64,000 nt of DNA from Pseudomonas aylmerensis (lineage in GTDB: Bacteria; Pseudomonadota; Gammaproteobacteria; Pseudomonadales; Pseudomonadaceae). Positions within the stretch are counted from its first letter, which is position 1. The number at the start of each line of letters is the position of its first letter. The notes under the pieces were generated by a model. The model worked only from the letters and a program-made list of their open reading frames with translations, had not been told where the DNA came from and did no database searches. Below, one piece after another: positions 52,974 through 61,531 of the stretch. The DNA lies in assembly GCF_001702265.1 (NCBI RefSeq), contig NZ_MAUE01000002.1, forward strand, positions 124,001 to 188,000, given 5' to 3'. The position numbers were made by a program, and so were the translations under genes.

Positions 52974-55883
52974 ATGTTGCTCGCCACGTTGATTCATCGC
53001 GCCAGTCTACCCTGCCCGCAAGTAGGCCCCGATCAGGCGGCGCAGTTGCTTGAGCAACATTACGGCCTCGCGGGCACATTGCAGTCACTGGGCAGCCAAC
53101 AGGACCTCAACTACAAGGTCGACAGCCCGCGCGGGCGCTTTGTTCTGAAAATCTGCCGGGGCGACTACGCCGCTGTGGAATTGCACGCCCAGCACGCGGC
53201 CTTCAACAGCTTGCAGGCGCAAGCCGGCCTGCGTGTACCCAAGGTCATCCAGGCCTTGAGCGGCGACGAGCTGCTGAGCGTCAACCTCGACGGGCAAACC
53301 CTGCATGTGCGTCTGCTGGATTATATCGACGGGCAGCCGTTGACCCACCTGCCTCACCTGGGGCGTGAGGTGATCGCGGGCTTCGGCGACCTTTGCGGCC
53401 GTATGAGCCTGGCCCTCGCGTCTTTTGCCCACCCGGGCCTGGAACGCACCCTGCAATGGGACCCGCGCCATGCACGGGAACTGATCACCCACCTGCTGGC
53501 CAGCCTGGAAAACCTGCCGCATCGCGCGGCCCTGGAGCAGGTGGCCGAGCAGGTCGAGCAACGCATCCGGCCCTTGGTCGAGCGCTTGCCGTGGCAAGCG
53601 GTGCACATGGATATCACCGACGACAACGTGGTCTGGCAACGCGATGCCCAGCGCCGTTGGCAAGTCCAGGGTGTGATCGATTTCGGCGACCTGGTGCACA
53701 CCTGGCGCATCGCCGACCTGTCCGTGACCTGCGCCGCCCTGTTGCACCATGCCGAAGGCGACCCGTTTGCGATCTTGCCGGCGATCCAGGCTTGCCATGC
53801 CGTGACACCGCTGCAGCCCGAAGAATTGCAGGTGCTGTGGCCGTTGATCGTCGCCCGCGCGGCCGTGCTGGTACTCAGCAGCGAGCAGCAGCAACGCCTG
53901 GATCCGGATAACAGTTACCTGTTGAAAAACGCCGAGCACGAGTGGGAAATCTTCCATGTGGCGACATCGGTGCCGTTTGAGTTGATGGAAGCGGCGATTC
54001 TCAGCAGCGTCGGGCAGGCGCCTGCAGCGCTGGTCAGCCAAGGCTTCGCGCCGTTGTTGCCAGGGCTGGTGGGGCGCGAATTTGCGCTGATCGACCTGGG
54101 CGTGCTCAGCGCGCATTTCGAGGCGGGCAACTGGGAACATGCCGGCGCCGATCAACGTTTGCTGCAGGACGCGGCCGCCGTGCATGGCCTGGCGGCCAGT
54201 CGTTATGGGCAGTACCGTTTGTCACGGACTCAGCCTGACAGTGCCCATGAGCCGCAGACGTTCCCATTGCACGTCGAGCTGCACGTGCCCCAGGGTACCT
54301 CCGTCGAAGCGCCGTTTGCGGGCACTGTGCACCTGGGCGCCAACGGCGAACTGCGTGTGCACAGCGGTGAAGCCAACGTGCGGTTGTGGGGTGTCAAGGC
54401 GTCGCTGCGGCCGGGCGCTGCGGTGCTCAAGGGCCAGGTTATCGGCGAAGTCGAAGGCCCGCTCACCGTGCAACTGTGCCGTACCGAGCTGCCGGCGCCG
54501 TTGTTCTGCACGCCCTCACGCGCGCAGGCGTGGCAGGTGCTGTGCCCCTCGCCGGCCGCGCTGCTGGGGCTGGCTTGCGATGCCGAGCCCGAGCTGGACC
54601 CCGAGGCCCTGCTGGCGCGCCGCGATGCCAGCTTCGCCCGCTCGCAGAAACACTATTACGCCGATCCGCCGCGTATCGAGCGCGGCTGGCGCAACCACCT
54701 GATCGACATGCAGGGCCGCTCCTACCTGGACATGCTCAACAACGTGGCGGTGCTCGGCCATGGCCATCCGCGCATGGCCGAGGTGGCGGCGCGCCAGTGG
54801 TCGCTGCTCAACACCAACTCGCGCTTCCATTACGCGGCAATTGCCGAGTTTTCCGAGCGCTTGCTGGCGCTGGCGCCGGCGGGCATGGACCGGGTCTTCC
54901 TGGTCAACAGCGGCACCGAAGCCAACGACCTGGCGATCCGCCTGGCCTGGGCCTACAGCGGCGGGCGCGACATGCTCAGCGTGCTGGAGGCGTACCACGG
55001 CTGGTCGGTGGCAGCGGATGCGGTCTCGACTTCGATTGCCGACAACCCCCAGGCCTTGAGCAGTCGCCCGGAGTGGGTGCACCCGGTGACCGCGCCCAAT
55101 ACCTATCGCGGCGAGTTCCGCGGGCAGGACAGCGCGCCGGACTATGTACGAAGCGTGGAACACAACCTGGCGAAAATCGCCGCGAGCAAACGTCAATTGG
55201 CGGGTTTCATCTGCGAGCCGGTGTACGGCAATGCCGGTGGCATCTCGCTGCCGCCTGGTTATCTGCAGCAGGTGTATGCATTGGTGCGCGCTCAGGGCGG
55301 CGTGTGCATCGCCGATGAAGTGCAGGTCGGTTATGGCCGCATGGGCCACTTTTTCTGGGGCTTTGAAGAGCAGGGCGTGGTGCCGGACATCATCACCATG
55401 GCCAAAGGCATGGGCAATGGCCAGCCGCTGGGGGCGGTGATCACCCGCCGCGAAATCGCCGAGGCGCTGGAGGCTGAGGGCTATTTCTTCTCATCCTCCG
55501 GTGGCAGCCCGGTCAGTTGCCGCATCGGCATGGCAGTGCTGGATGTCATGGAGGAAGAAAAGCTGTGGGAAAACGCCCAAGTGGTCGGCGGGCATTTCAA
55601 GGCGCGTTTGGAAGCATTGATCGACCGTCACCCGTTGGTCGGCGCCGTTCACGGCTCGGGTTTCTACCTGGGCCTGGAGCTGGTGCGCGACCGCCACACC
55701 CTGGAATCCGCCACCGAAGAAACCGCGCTGCTCTGCGAGCGCCTGCGCGAGCTGGGGATTTTCATGCAGCCTACCGGTGATTACTTGAACATCCTCAAGA
55801 TCAAGCCGCCGATGGTCACCTCCCGCCGCAGCGTGGATTTCTTCGTCGATATGCTGTCGAAGGTGCTGGATGAGCTTGTGTAG
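52974..55883 (+). CDS. Kinase (APH)-M23-like-class III aminotransferase fusion
   Basis: This 969-residue cytoplasmic protein begins at the ATG of 52974 (GAGG upstream). Residues 1-330 form an APH/hydroxylysine-kinase-like domain ([11 protein letters not shown] catalytic loop, [16 protein letters not shown] metal loop). Residues about 420-520 resemble the M23/lipoyl-like beta fold ([26 protein letters not shown], ...[11 protein letters not shown]) but lack the usual His pairs. Residues about 540-969 are a class III PLP aminotransferase ([43 protein letters not shown] Lys in [14 protein letters not shown]). It resembles fusions related to human ETNPPL/PHYKPL plus HYKK. I infer phosphorylation then phospho-lyase action on an amino-alcohol; the substrate is unknown. 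Confidence 0.82.
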   Translation: MLLATLIHRASLPCPQVGPDQAAQLLEQHYGLAGTLQSLGSQQDLNYKVDSPRGRFVLKICRGDYAAVELHAQHAAFNSLQAQAGLRVPKVIQALSGDELLSVNLDGQTLHVRLLDYIDGQPLTHLPHLGREVIAGFGDLCGRMSLALASFAHPGLERTLQWDPRHARELITHLLASLENLPHRAALEQVAEQVEQRIRPLVERLPWQAVHMDITDDNVVWQRDAQRRWQVQGVIDFGDLVHTWRIADLSVTCAALLHHAEGDPFAILPAIQACHAVTPLQPEELQVLWPLIVARAAVLVLSSEQQQRLDPDNSYLLKNAEHEWEIFHVATSVPFELMEAAILSSVGQAPAALVSQGFAPLLPGLVGREFALIDLGVLSAHFEAGNWEHAGADQRLLQDAAAVHGLAASRYGQYRLSRTQPDSAHEPQTFPLHVELHVPQGTSVEAPFAGTVHLGANGELRVHSGEANVRLWGVKASLRPGAAVLKGQVIGEVEGPLTVQLCRTELPAPLFCTPSRAQAWQVLCPSPAALLGLACDAEPELDPEALLARRDASFARSQKHYYADPPRIERGWRNHLIDMQGRSYLDMLNNVAVLGHGHPRMAEVAARQWSLLNTNSRFHYAAIAEFSERLLALAPAGMDRVFLVNSGTEANDLAIRLAWAYSGGRDMLSVLEAYHGWSVAADAVSTSIADNPQALSSRPEWVHPVTAPNTYRGEFRGQDSAPDYVRSVEHNLAKIAASKRQLAGFICEPVYGNAGGISLPPGYLQQVYALVRAQGGVCIADEVQVGYGRMGHFFWGFEEQGVVPDIITMAKGMGNGQPLGAVITRREIAEALEAEGYFFSSSGGSPVSCRIGMAVLDVMEEEKLWENAQVVGGHFKARLEALIDRHPLVGAVHGSGFYLGLELVRDRHTLESATEETALLCERLRELGIFMQPTGDYLNILKIKPPMVTSRRSVDFFVDMLSKVLDELV

Positions 55884-56004
55884 GTAGTCGATTGTTATCG
55901 GCTATTTATTGTCATATTTATAAACTATGATCGTTGATTGCTTTTAAAGCCGATTTTTATCCGTTATAAAGTCGGCTTTCACCCCATTCGGAGTCCTGAA
56001 CGCC

Positions 56005-57111
56005 ATGACCACCCTGCACAGCACACCCCGCGCCGATGGCTTCTACATGCCCGCCGAATGGGCGCCACAGACCCAGACCTGGATGATCTGGCCCGAACGC
56101 CCGGACAACTGGCGCCTGGGCGGCAAGCCAGCGCAGGCGGCGCACGTCGCGGTGGCCAAGGCCATTGCGCGCTTTGAACCGGTGACCGTGGCGGTGTCCG
56201 CCGGCCAGTACGAAAACGCCCGCGCCCGCTTGGATGTGCCGAATATCCGCGTGGTGGAAATGTCCAGTGACGATGCCTGGGTACGTGACACCGGCCCGAC
56301 CTTCGTGATCAACAACAGCGGCGAAGTGCGCGGCGTGAACTGGGACTTCAACGCTTGGGGCGGTTTTGACGGCGGCCTGTATTCGCCGTGGAACCGCGAC
56401 TCGCAGGTAGGCGGCAAGATCCTCGAAATCGAGCGCGCGCCGCGCTACCGCACCGAAGGCTTTGTGCTCGAAGGCGGCTCGATCCACGTCGACGGCGAAG
56501 GCACCTTGATCACCACCGAGGAGTGCCTGCTCAACCGCAATCGCAACCCGCACCTGGACCGTGGCGAGATCGAGGCGGTGCTGAGCGCCAATCTGGCTGT
56601 GGATAAGATTATCTGGTTGCCGGACGGCCTGTTCAACGACGAAACCGATGGGCATGTGGATAACTTCTGCTGCTACGTGCGCCCGGGTGAAGTGCTGCTG
56701 GCCTGGACCGACGACCCGCAGGACCCTAACTACGCGCGTTGCCATGCCGCCCTCGACGTCCTGCAAAGCAGCACTGATGCTAAGGGACGCGCGTTCACAG
56801 TGCACAAAATGCCGATCCCGGGGCCGCTGTACGCCACCGAGGAAGAATGCGCCGGCGTGGACCCGGTGGACGGTACCCAGGAGCGCAACCCGAGCGTGCG
56901 GCTGGCGGGTTCCTACGTGAACTTCCTGATCGTTAACGGCGGCATTATCGCGCCGAGCTTCGACGACCCGCTGGACAGCCAGGCCAAGGCGATCCTGCAG
57001 CAGCTGTTCCCACAGCACGAAGTGGTGATGGTGCCGGGCCGTGAACTGTTACTGGGCGGCGGCAATATCCATTGCCTGACCCAACAACAGCCAGCCCCGC
57101 ACAAAAACTGA
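56005..57111 (+). CDS. aguA: Agmatine deiminase
   Basis: This 368-residue guanidine-modifying enzyme hydrolyses agmatine to N-carbamoylputrescine and ammonia in polyamine synthesis. [25 protein letters not shown] and the catalytic Cys357 in [11 protein letters not shown] are present. A terminator follows at 57172. Partner aguB is not in the window. Confidence 0.93.
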   Translation: MTTLHSTPRADGFYMPAEWAPQTQTWMIWPERPDNWRLGGKPAQAAHVAVAKAIARFEPVTVAVSAGQYENARARLDVPNIRVVEMSSDDAWVRDTGPTFVINNSGEVRGVNWDFNAWGGFDGGLYSPWNRDSQVGGKILEIERAPRYRTEGFVLEGGSIHVDGEGTLITTEECLLNRNRNPHLDRGEIEAVLSANLAVDKIIWLPDGLFNDETDGHVDNFCCYVRPGEVLLAWTDDPQDPNYARCHAALDVLQSSTDAKGRAFTVHKMPIPGPLYATEEECAGVDPVDGTQERNPSVRLAGSYVNFLIVNGGIIAPSFDDPLDSQAKAILQQLFPQHEVVMVPGRELLLGGGNIHCLTQQQPAPHKN

Positions 57112-57171
57112 GTGCAGTTGTAACAGCATTCGAGCGATGAGCGGGCGCTAGCCGGTTTCAGCGTTTTGAGC

Positions 57172-57206
57172 AAGCCCGCGGCCCAGCAAGGTCGCGGGCT
57201 TTTTTG
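57172..57206 (+). terminator. Terminator after aguA
   Basis: AAGCCCGCG, a 12-base loop, CGCGGGCTT and a T run (57201-57205), about 60 bases after the stop. Confidence 0.88.
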
Positions 57207-57345
57207 TGTCCGCATGCCTATAAACACGGGACATTGGCATAGCTCTTGTATCGGTGTTGTCACAGTGGCCCAGGGTGATGACTGCGCAGTTCTGTCATAA
57301 ACCTTGAGTAAGTTAGCCGCTCACGCAGTAGGAGAGAGCGCTGAA

Positions 57346-57564
57346 ATGAATGCCGATATCAACCTGATGTACACGCGCACCTTCCACCCTTTGCGGGTCA
57401 ACGGTGACGCGATCCATGCGCTGGCGCTCTGGTTGAAGGAAAACGGTTCGCGACAGATCCGGCAGCAGCCTGACTTGCGCAGCGTGATGAGTGAACGCTA
57501 CCCGGCGGGGTTGTTCAGTGAGGAAGAAGTGCACGCGCTGTGTGAATTGATCGCACCCTTGTAG
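57346..57564 (+). CDS. Small conserved-looking hypothetical protein
   Basis: This 72-residue acidic/basic-balanced protein begins at the ATG of 57346 (GGAGAGAG upstream) and is separated from aguA by its own spacing and a terminator. The sequence has a central amphipathic helix (GDAIHALALWLKENGSRQIRQQ) and a C-terminal helix (SEEEVHALCELIAPL). No signal peptide or membrane segment. I do not recognise the family. The stop codon lies inside the start of the next REP. Confidence 0.65.
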   Translation: MNADINLMYTRTFHPLRVNGDAIHALALWLKENGSRQIRQQPDLRSVMSERYPAGLFSEEEVHALCELIAPL

Positions 57565-57641
57565 GAACCGGCTCGCCGGCGGCGACGGCCTTGGGCCTGC
57601 GCTGATCTCGCCGACGCTATCGTCGGCAAGCCGGCTCCTAC
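57561..57641. repeat. REPIN of the GTAGGAACCGGCTC class
   Basis: GTAGGAACCGGCTCGCCGGCGG is paired with an inverted CGTCGGCAAGCCGGCTCCTAC. Confidence 0.75.
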
Positions 57642-57656
57642 AGGTGGAGGGGGAAT

Positions 57657-59744
57657 TTAGAAGCTGTAAGTGCCTGTGACCACCAGGCTGCGTGGCTCGC
57701 CTGGCTGGATCTGCGCCACGCTGGTCGCCGAGGCGTAGTAGGTTTTATCGGCGATGTTATTCAGCGCCGCGCGCAGGTCCCATTCCTTTTGACGGAACCC
57801 GGCCAATGCGTCCCAGCGACCATAACCTGGCATGACCACGGTGTTGAGGCTGTCGGCATAACGGTCGCCGACCAGGGTCAGCCCGGTTTCCGCGTACCAA
57901 CCCATTTCCGGTTTCCAGGTGAGGAACAGGCTGGCATTGCGCTTGGCGACGTCGCTGACGCGCTTGCCTTCAAAGCCGTTGTTGTCCTTCACGACCGTAG
58001 CGTCCTGCAAGCCGATGCCGCCGCGCACCGACCAGTTGCCGACAATCTTGCCAGTGGCGGTCAGCTCCACGCCACGCGAGCGCTGCAGGCCGCTGAGCAA
58101 GGTGATGGTGCGGTCCAGCGGGTCGCTGGTGCGGCGGTTGTAGAGTTCCAGTTCGTACACGGCGAGGGTGGTGCTGAGGCGGTCGTCGAGCCAGTCGCTC
58201 TTGACCCCGATTTCCTTCTGCTTGGTCAGTTCGGGGCTCAGGTCGTTGACGCTGCCGGCGGCGTTCGGGGTGATGCCGATCACGCCGCCCCCCGCCGGGG
58301 AAAAGGTTTTGCTCCACGAGGCGTAGAACGAGTGATGTTCCAGCGGCGTCCAGACCACACCGAAGCGCGGGCTGGTGCTGTGGCTTTCGACCGCTTGCCG
58401 GGTGTTGAGCAGCTTGTTCTTGGTGTCCACTTCAAATCGGTCGTAGCGCAGGCCAGCGAGCAATTGCCACTGATCATTCAGGCGCAGTTGGTCCTGTACG
58501 TATACGGCGCGGCTGTCGACTTCAGTGTGATTGTTGCTCGACACGCTCATCCGCCCGGTGTGGCTCAGGTGGCGATTCGGCTGGTTGAGGTCCAGGCTCG
58601 GCACGGCCTGCCCGCCACGGTTGACGGCTGTCGCGGTGTACAGCTTGGGATCGCGACGCTGGCTGCCCAGCTCAAGGCCGCTGAGCAGGCGATGCTCCAG
58701 GCCAAAGGTGCTGAAGCCACCTTCGAGCTCAAGGTTGTTGAAGATATTCAGGGTGGTCAGGTCCTGCTGCCAGCGCTGGCGTGTGACGCTGTTAGTCGCA
58801 GGCGCGTAGGCGGTCTGGTAAGTGTTGTCGAAATCGCTGTCGAGCTTGAATACGCCCAACGTCTGGCGCAGTTGCCAATTGTCATTGAGTTCGTAGGCCA
58901 GCTTGGAGCGCAGCGACTGGGTCTTGTCGTCGATGTAGTCGCGGCTGTCAAAGTAGGTGGTGCCGCGGCTCACATCCGCCGGGCGGCCGTTGACGCCGGG
59001 GATGCCGCGGTCCGGCGTGCGGTTGTAGCGGCTGTATTCGTATTGCACCAGCCAGTTCAGGTCCGGGGTCAGTTGCCAGCTCATGGACGGTGCGAACAAC
59101 TGGCGATTGCCGCTGACGCCATCGCGAAAGCTGTTGTTGTCCTGGTTGCCCATGTTCAGGCGCAGGCTGAGGGTGTCGCTGGGGTCGGCGCTGAGATCGG
59201 CATACAGGCTGCGCAAATCATTGCTGCCGCCCTGGGCCTCGATGCTCGAGGCGTGGCCGGCGATGGGCAGTTTGCTCACGCGGTTGACGATCCCTCCCTG
59301 ACCGCCTCGCCCGTAAAGTACGGCTGCTGGCCCCTTGAGCACTTCGATGCGCTCGATGTTATGCAGGTCGCGCACGTATTGGCTGTCGTCGCGAATGCCA
59401 TCCAGATAGAAGTCATTGCTCGCGTCGAAACCACGGATGCGCAAACTGTCGAAACGTGTGTCGGCGCCGCTGCTCACGTTGGGGATGCCGCTCAACGCCT
59501 GGCCGAGGTCATTGGTGCCGTAGGCGCGCAGGGTTTCGGTCTTTACCGAGTCGATCGCCTGGGGCACATAACGCACCGCAGTGGCGGTGCGGGTGGCGGT
59601 GGTGGTTTCCCTGACGCGGGGATCGTCTTCGTCGGCGTCGGCGCTGATCGAGGTTTCGGGCAGGGTGGTCGCAGCACAGGCAAAACCGGCAGACAGCAGA
59701 ACAGAAAGCCCAAGGGTGAGGGGCATCAGGCGTGGGGCTGGCAT
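57657..59744 (-). CDS. TonB-dependent siderophore receptor
   Basis: This 695-residue outer-membrane receptor has a signal peptide (about 1-24, SAGFACA), then a plug domain (SVKTETLRAYGTNDLGQALSGIPNVSSGADTRFDSLRIRGFD, DGIRDDSQYVRDLHNIERIEVLKGPAAVLYGRGGQGGIVNRVSK, about 60-165). A 22-strand barrel ends in TYSF with the C-terminal Phe. There is no N-terminal signalling extension, so regulation is probably by Fur; a Fur-like site lies just upstream. It resembles catecholate/hydroxamate receptors (Fiu/FoxA-like), but the siderophore is not decided. Confidence 0.88.
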   Translation of the reverse strand: MPAPRLMPLTLGLSVLLSAGFACAATTLPETSISADADEDDPRVRETTTATRTATAVRYVPQAIDSVKTETLRAYGTNDLGQALSGIPNVSSGADTRFDSLRIRGFDASNDFYLDGIRDDSQYVRDLHNIERIEVLKGPAAVLYGRGGQGGIVNRVSKLPIAGHASSIEAQGGSNDLRSLYADLSADPSDTLSLRLNMGNQDNNSFRDGVSGNRQLFAPSMSWQLTPDLNWLVQYEYSRYNRTPDRGIPGVNGRPADVSRGTTYFDSRDYIDDKTQSLRSKLAYELNDNWQLRQTLGVFKLDSDFDNTYQTAYAPATNSVTRQRWQQDLTTLNIFNNLELEGGFSTFGLEHRLLSGLELGSQRRDPKLYTATAVNRGGQAVPSLDLNQPNRHLSHTGRMSVSSNNHTEVDSRAVYVQDQLRLNDQWQLLAGLRYDRFEVDTKNKLLNTRQAVESHSTSPRFGVVWTPLEHHSFYASWSKTFSPAGGGVIGITPNAAGSVNDLSPELTKQKEIGVKSDWLDDRLSTTLAVYELELYNRRTSDPLDRTITLLSGLQRSRGVELTATGKIVGNWSVRGGIGLQDATVVKDNNGFEGKRVSDVAKRNASLFLTWKPEMGWYAETGLTLVGDRYADSLNTVVMPGYGRWDALAGFRQKEWDLRAALNNIADKTYYASATSVAQIQPGEPRSLVVTGTYSF

Positions 59745-59783
59745 GGGGAAATGTATCCGAATTGTTAGGGAGGAAATTGCGCG

Positions 59784-59804
59784 TTAATGGTAATGCTTTG
59801 CATT
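59784..59804. promoter_or_regulatory. Fur-box-like site upstream of the siderophore receptor
   Basis: TTAATGGTAATGCTTTGCAT matches the Fur consensus core (AATGATAATCATTATC) at about 11 of 16 positions, 40-60 bases before the receptor start. Confidence 0.45.
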
Positions 59805-60033
59805 TACGTGCGTTATCTATTCCCAAATGTATCGGCTTTGAAATATGTTACTAAATGTGTTTCAGAGGTCGCCAAAGGCGATTTTTTGTCGTTTCCAGAG
59901 CGGCAATAGGCCTTTGCTTAGAATTATTTCGCCTAAATACAGACGATTCACGAAATTGACACATAGTTCAACGCGCGACTAGGATTGCGCCCAACGCCTG
60001 TGGCTAACCGCCATGACTCATCCAATAAAAAAG

Positions 60034-60070
60034 GCCCGCGGCAGTTAAGTCGTCCGCGGGCTTTCTTTTT
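60034..60070 (+). terminator. Terminator hairpin in the oprD leader (attenuator or small-RNA end)
   Basis: GCCCGCGG and CCGCGGGC around a 12-base loop, followed by TTTCTTTTTT, on the plus strand. There is no plus-strand gene upstream within 2.4 kb; the OprD ATG is at 60153. Confidence 0.7.
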
Positions 60071-60152
60071 TCCTGGAAAAGTCGACACCAGAAAAGCGAC
60101 ACGGAGCCTGGTGTCACAGCGCGTACTCAACCAGTAATAAGGAATATAAGAA

Positions 60153-61469
60153 ATGTTGAAGCAACGGATGGGTCTGATCGCTCTGGGGATTTTGAGCGCC
60201 ACTCAGGCAATGGCCAACGACCAGGAGCAATCCAAGGGTTTTGTTGAAGACAGCCACCTGAACATCGCAGCACGTAACGCCTACATCAGCCGTGACTACA
60301 AGAACGGCAAGCAAGATAAAGCCGAGTGGGGCCAAGGCTTCATCGGTAAGTTGGAGTCCGGCTTCACCCAAGGCACCGTCGGTGTGGGTGTGGACGTCAT
60401 CGGCCAATACGCTATCCGTCTGGACGGTGGTAAAGGTCGCGCCGGCGCGGGCGGCATCGACTTCTTCAAGCAGGGCAATGGCACCACCAACCCTGATGGC
60501 AGCAACAACCCAGGCTCGGCACCGCACGACCTGGCCAAAGGCGGCGCTGCCGTGAAGTTCCGCGTTTCCAACACGGTGCTCAAGTACGGTGATCAGTTCC
60601 CGGCCGTACCTGTACTGCAGTACGACAACTCCCGTCTGTTGTCGGAAACCTACACCGGTACGTCGATCGTTTCCAAAGAGATCGCCGGTCTGCAACTGGA
60701 CGCAGGTCACTTCACCAAAGAAGCGCGCAAGAGCATGGAAGGCACCGACAGCGGTCGCCTGAAAAGCATCGACTACATCGGTGGTAGCTACAAATTCACC
60801 GAAAGCCTGTCGGCTGCGCTCTACGCTTCCGACATGCAGGACGTGCTGAAGAAGCAATACGTCAACGTCAACTACGTGCTGGCCCTGCCAGAGAAGCAGT
60901 CGCTGACCTTTGACTTCAACGGCTACAAAACCAAGTTGGACAAGAGCTTCGCCCTGGAAAACCAGAAAGACGAAGACGCTCGCGACAACAAAATCTGGAG
61001 CCTGGGCGCCACGTGGGCTGTCGGCCCGCACAGCTTCACCCTTGCTCACCAGCGCAGCACCGGCGACACCGGCTACCTGTATGGCGGCTACCGCAACGCT
61101 GGCGGCATCGGCGACGGCGGCAACACCATCCTGCTGGCAAACTCCTACTGGTCCGACTTCAACGGCAAGGACGAGCGTTCGTGGCAAGCAGCCTACGGTA
61201 TCGACTTCGCTACCTTCGGCGTGCCTGGCCTGAGCTACAACGTTGCCTACGTGCGCGGTACCAACATTGACGACGGTTCCAACCGCGGCAATGGCACCGA
61301 GCGTGAAATCTTCAACCAGTTCAAATACGTCGTTCAGAGCGGCCCGGCCAAAGACCTGAGCCTGCGTGCGCGTGCGTCCTGGTTGCGTGTTTCCAGCAAC
61401 GCCGACCAGTACAACGTAGGCGGTAACGAAATCCGTCTGTTCGCCGACTACCCGATCAACGTTTTCTAA
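60153..61469 (+). CDS. OprD-family outer-membrane porin
   Basis: This 438-residue porin has a signal peptide (about 1-22, ATQAMA before NDQEQSKGFVEDSHLNI). The OprD-family N-terminal block AARNAYISRDYKNGKQDKAEWGQGFIGKLESGFTQGTVGVGVDVIGQ follows. The C-terminus ends in Phe (YPINVF). The codon use is highly biased (few rare codons), suggesting strong expression. It differs clearly from the porin at 8.2 kb. AAGGAA precedes the ATG. Confidence 0.9.
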   Translation: MLKQRMGLIALGILSATQAMANDQEQSKGFVEDSHLNIAARNAYISRDYKNGKQDKAEWGQGFIGKLESGFTQGTVGVGVDVIGQYAIRLDGGKGRAGAGGIDFFKQGNGTTNPDGSNNPGSAPHDLAKGGAAVKFRVSNTVLKYGDQFPAVPVLQYDNSRLLSETYTGTSIVSKEIAGLQLDAGHFTKEARKSMEGTDSGRLKSIDYIGGSYKFTESLSAALYASDMQDVLKKQYVNVNYVLALPEKQSLTFDFNGYKTKLDKSFALENQKDEDARDNKIWSLGATWAVGPHSFTLAHQRSTGDTGYLYGGYRNAGGIGDGGNTILLANSYWSDFNGKDERSWQAAYGIDFATFGVPGLSYNVAYVRGTNIDDGSNRGNGTEREIFNQFKYVVQSGPAKDLSLRARASWLRVSSNADQYNVGGNEIRLFADYPINVF

Positions 61470-61500
61470 TTGATCTGGCGTCGCGCCTGATCCAAGGCGA

Positions 61501-61531
61501 TAAAAAACCCCGACTGGTTCGGGGTTTTTTT
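61501..61531. terminator. Bidirectional terminator between the OprD porin and the M48 protease
   Basis: AAAAAACCCCGA-CTGG-TTCGGGGTTTTTT; the M48 stop codon lies right at its edge (61530-61532). Confidence 0.9.

Larger units (their letters stand above)
59745..60152. other. Divergent intergenic region of receptor and OprD porin
   Basis: 408 bases hold a Fur-like box near the receptor, then AT-rich DNA, then a plus-strand terminator hairpin at 60034-60070 about 83 bases before the porin ATG. No protein gene is supported. Confidence 0.65.

Noticed and set aside
57789-59768. 659-codon open frame opposite the TonB receptor
   Set aside because: An antisense shadow; the receptor's plug and barrel motifs are clear on the minus strand.
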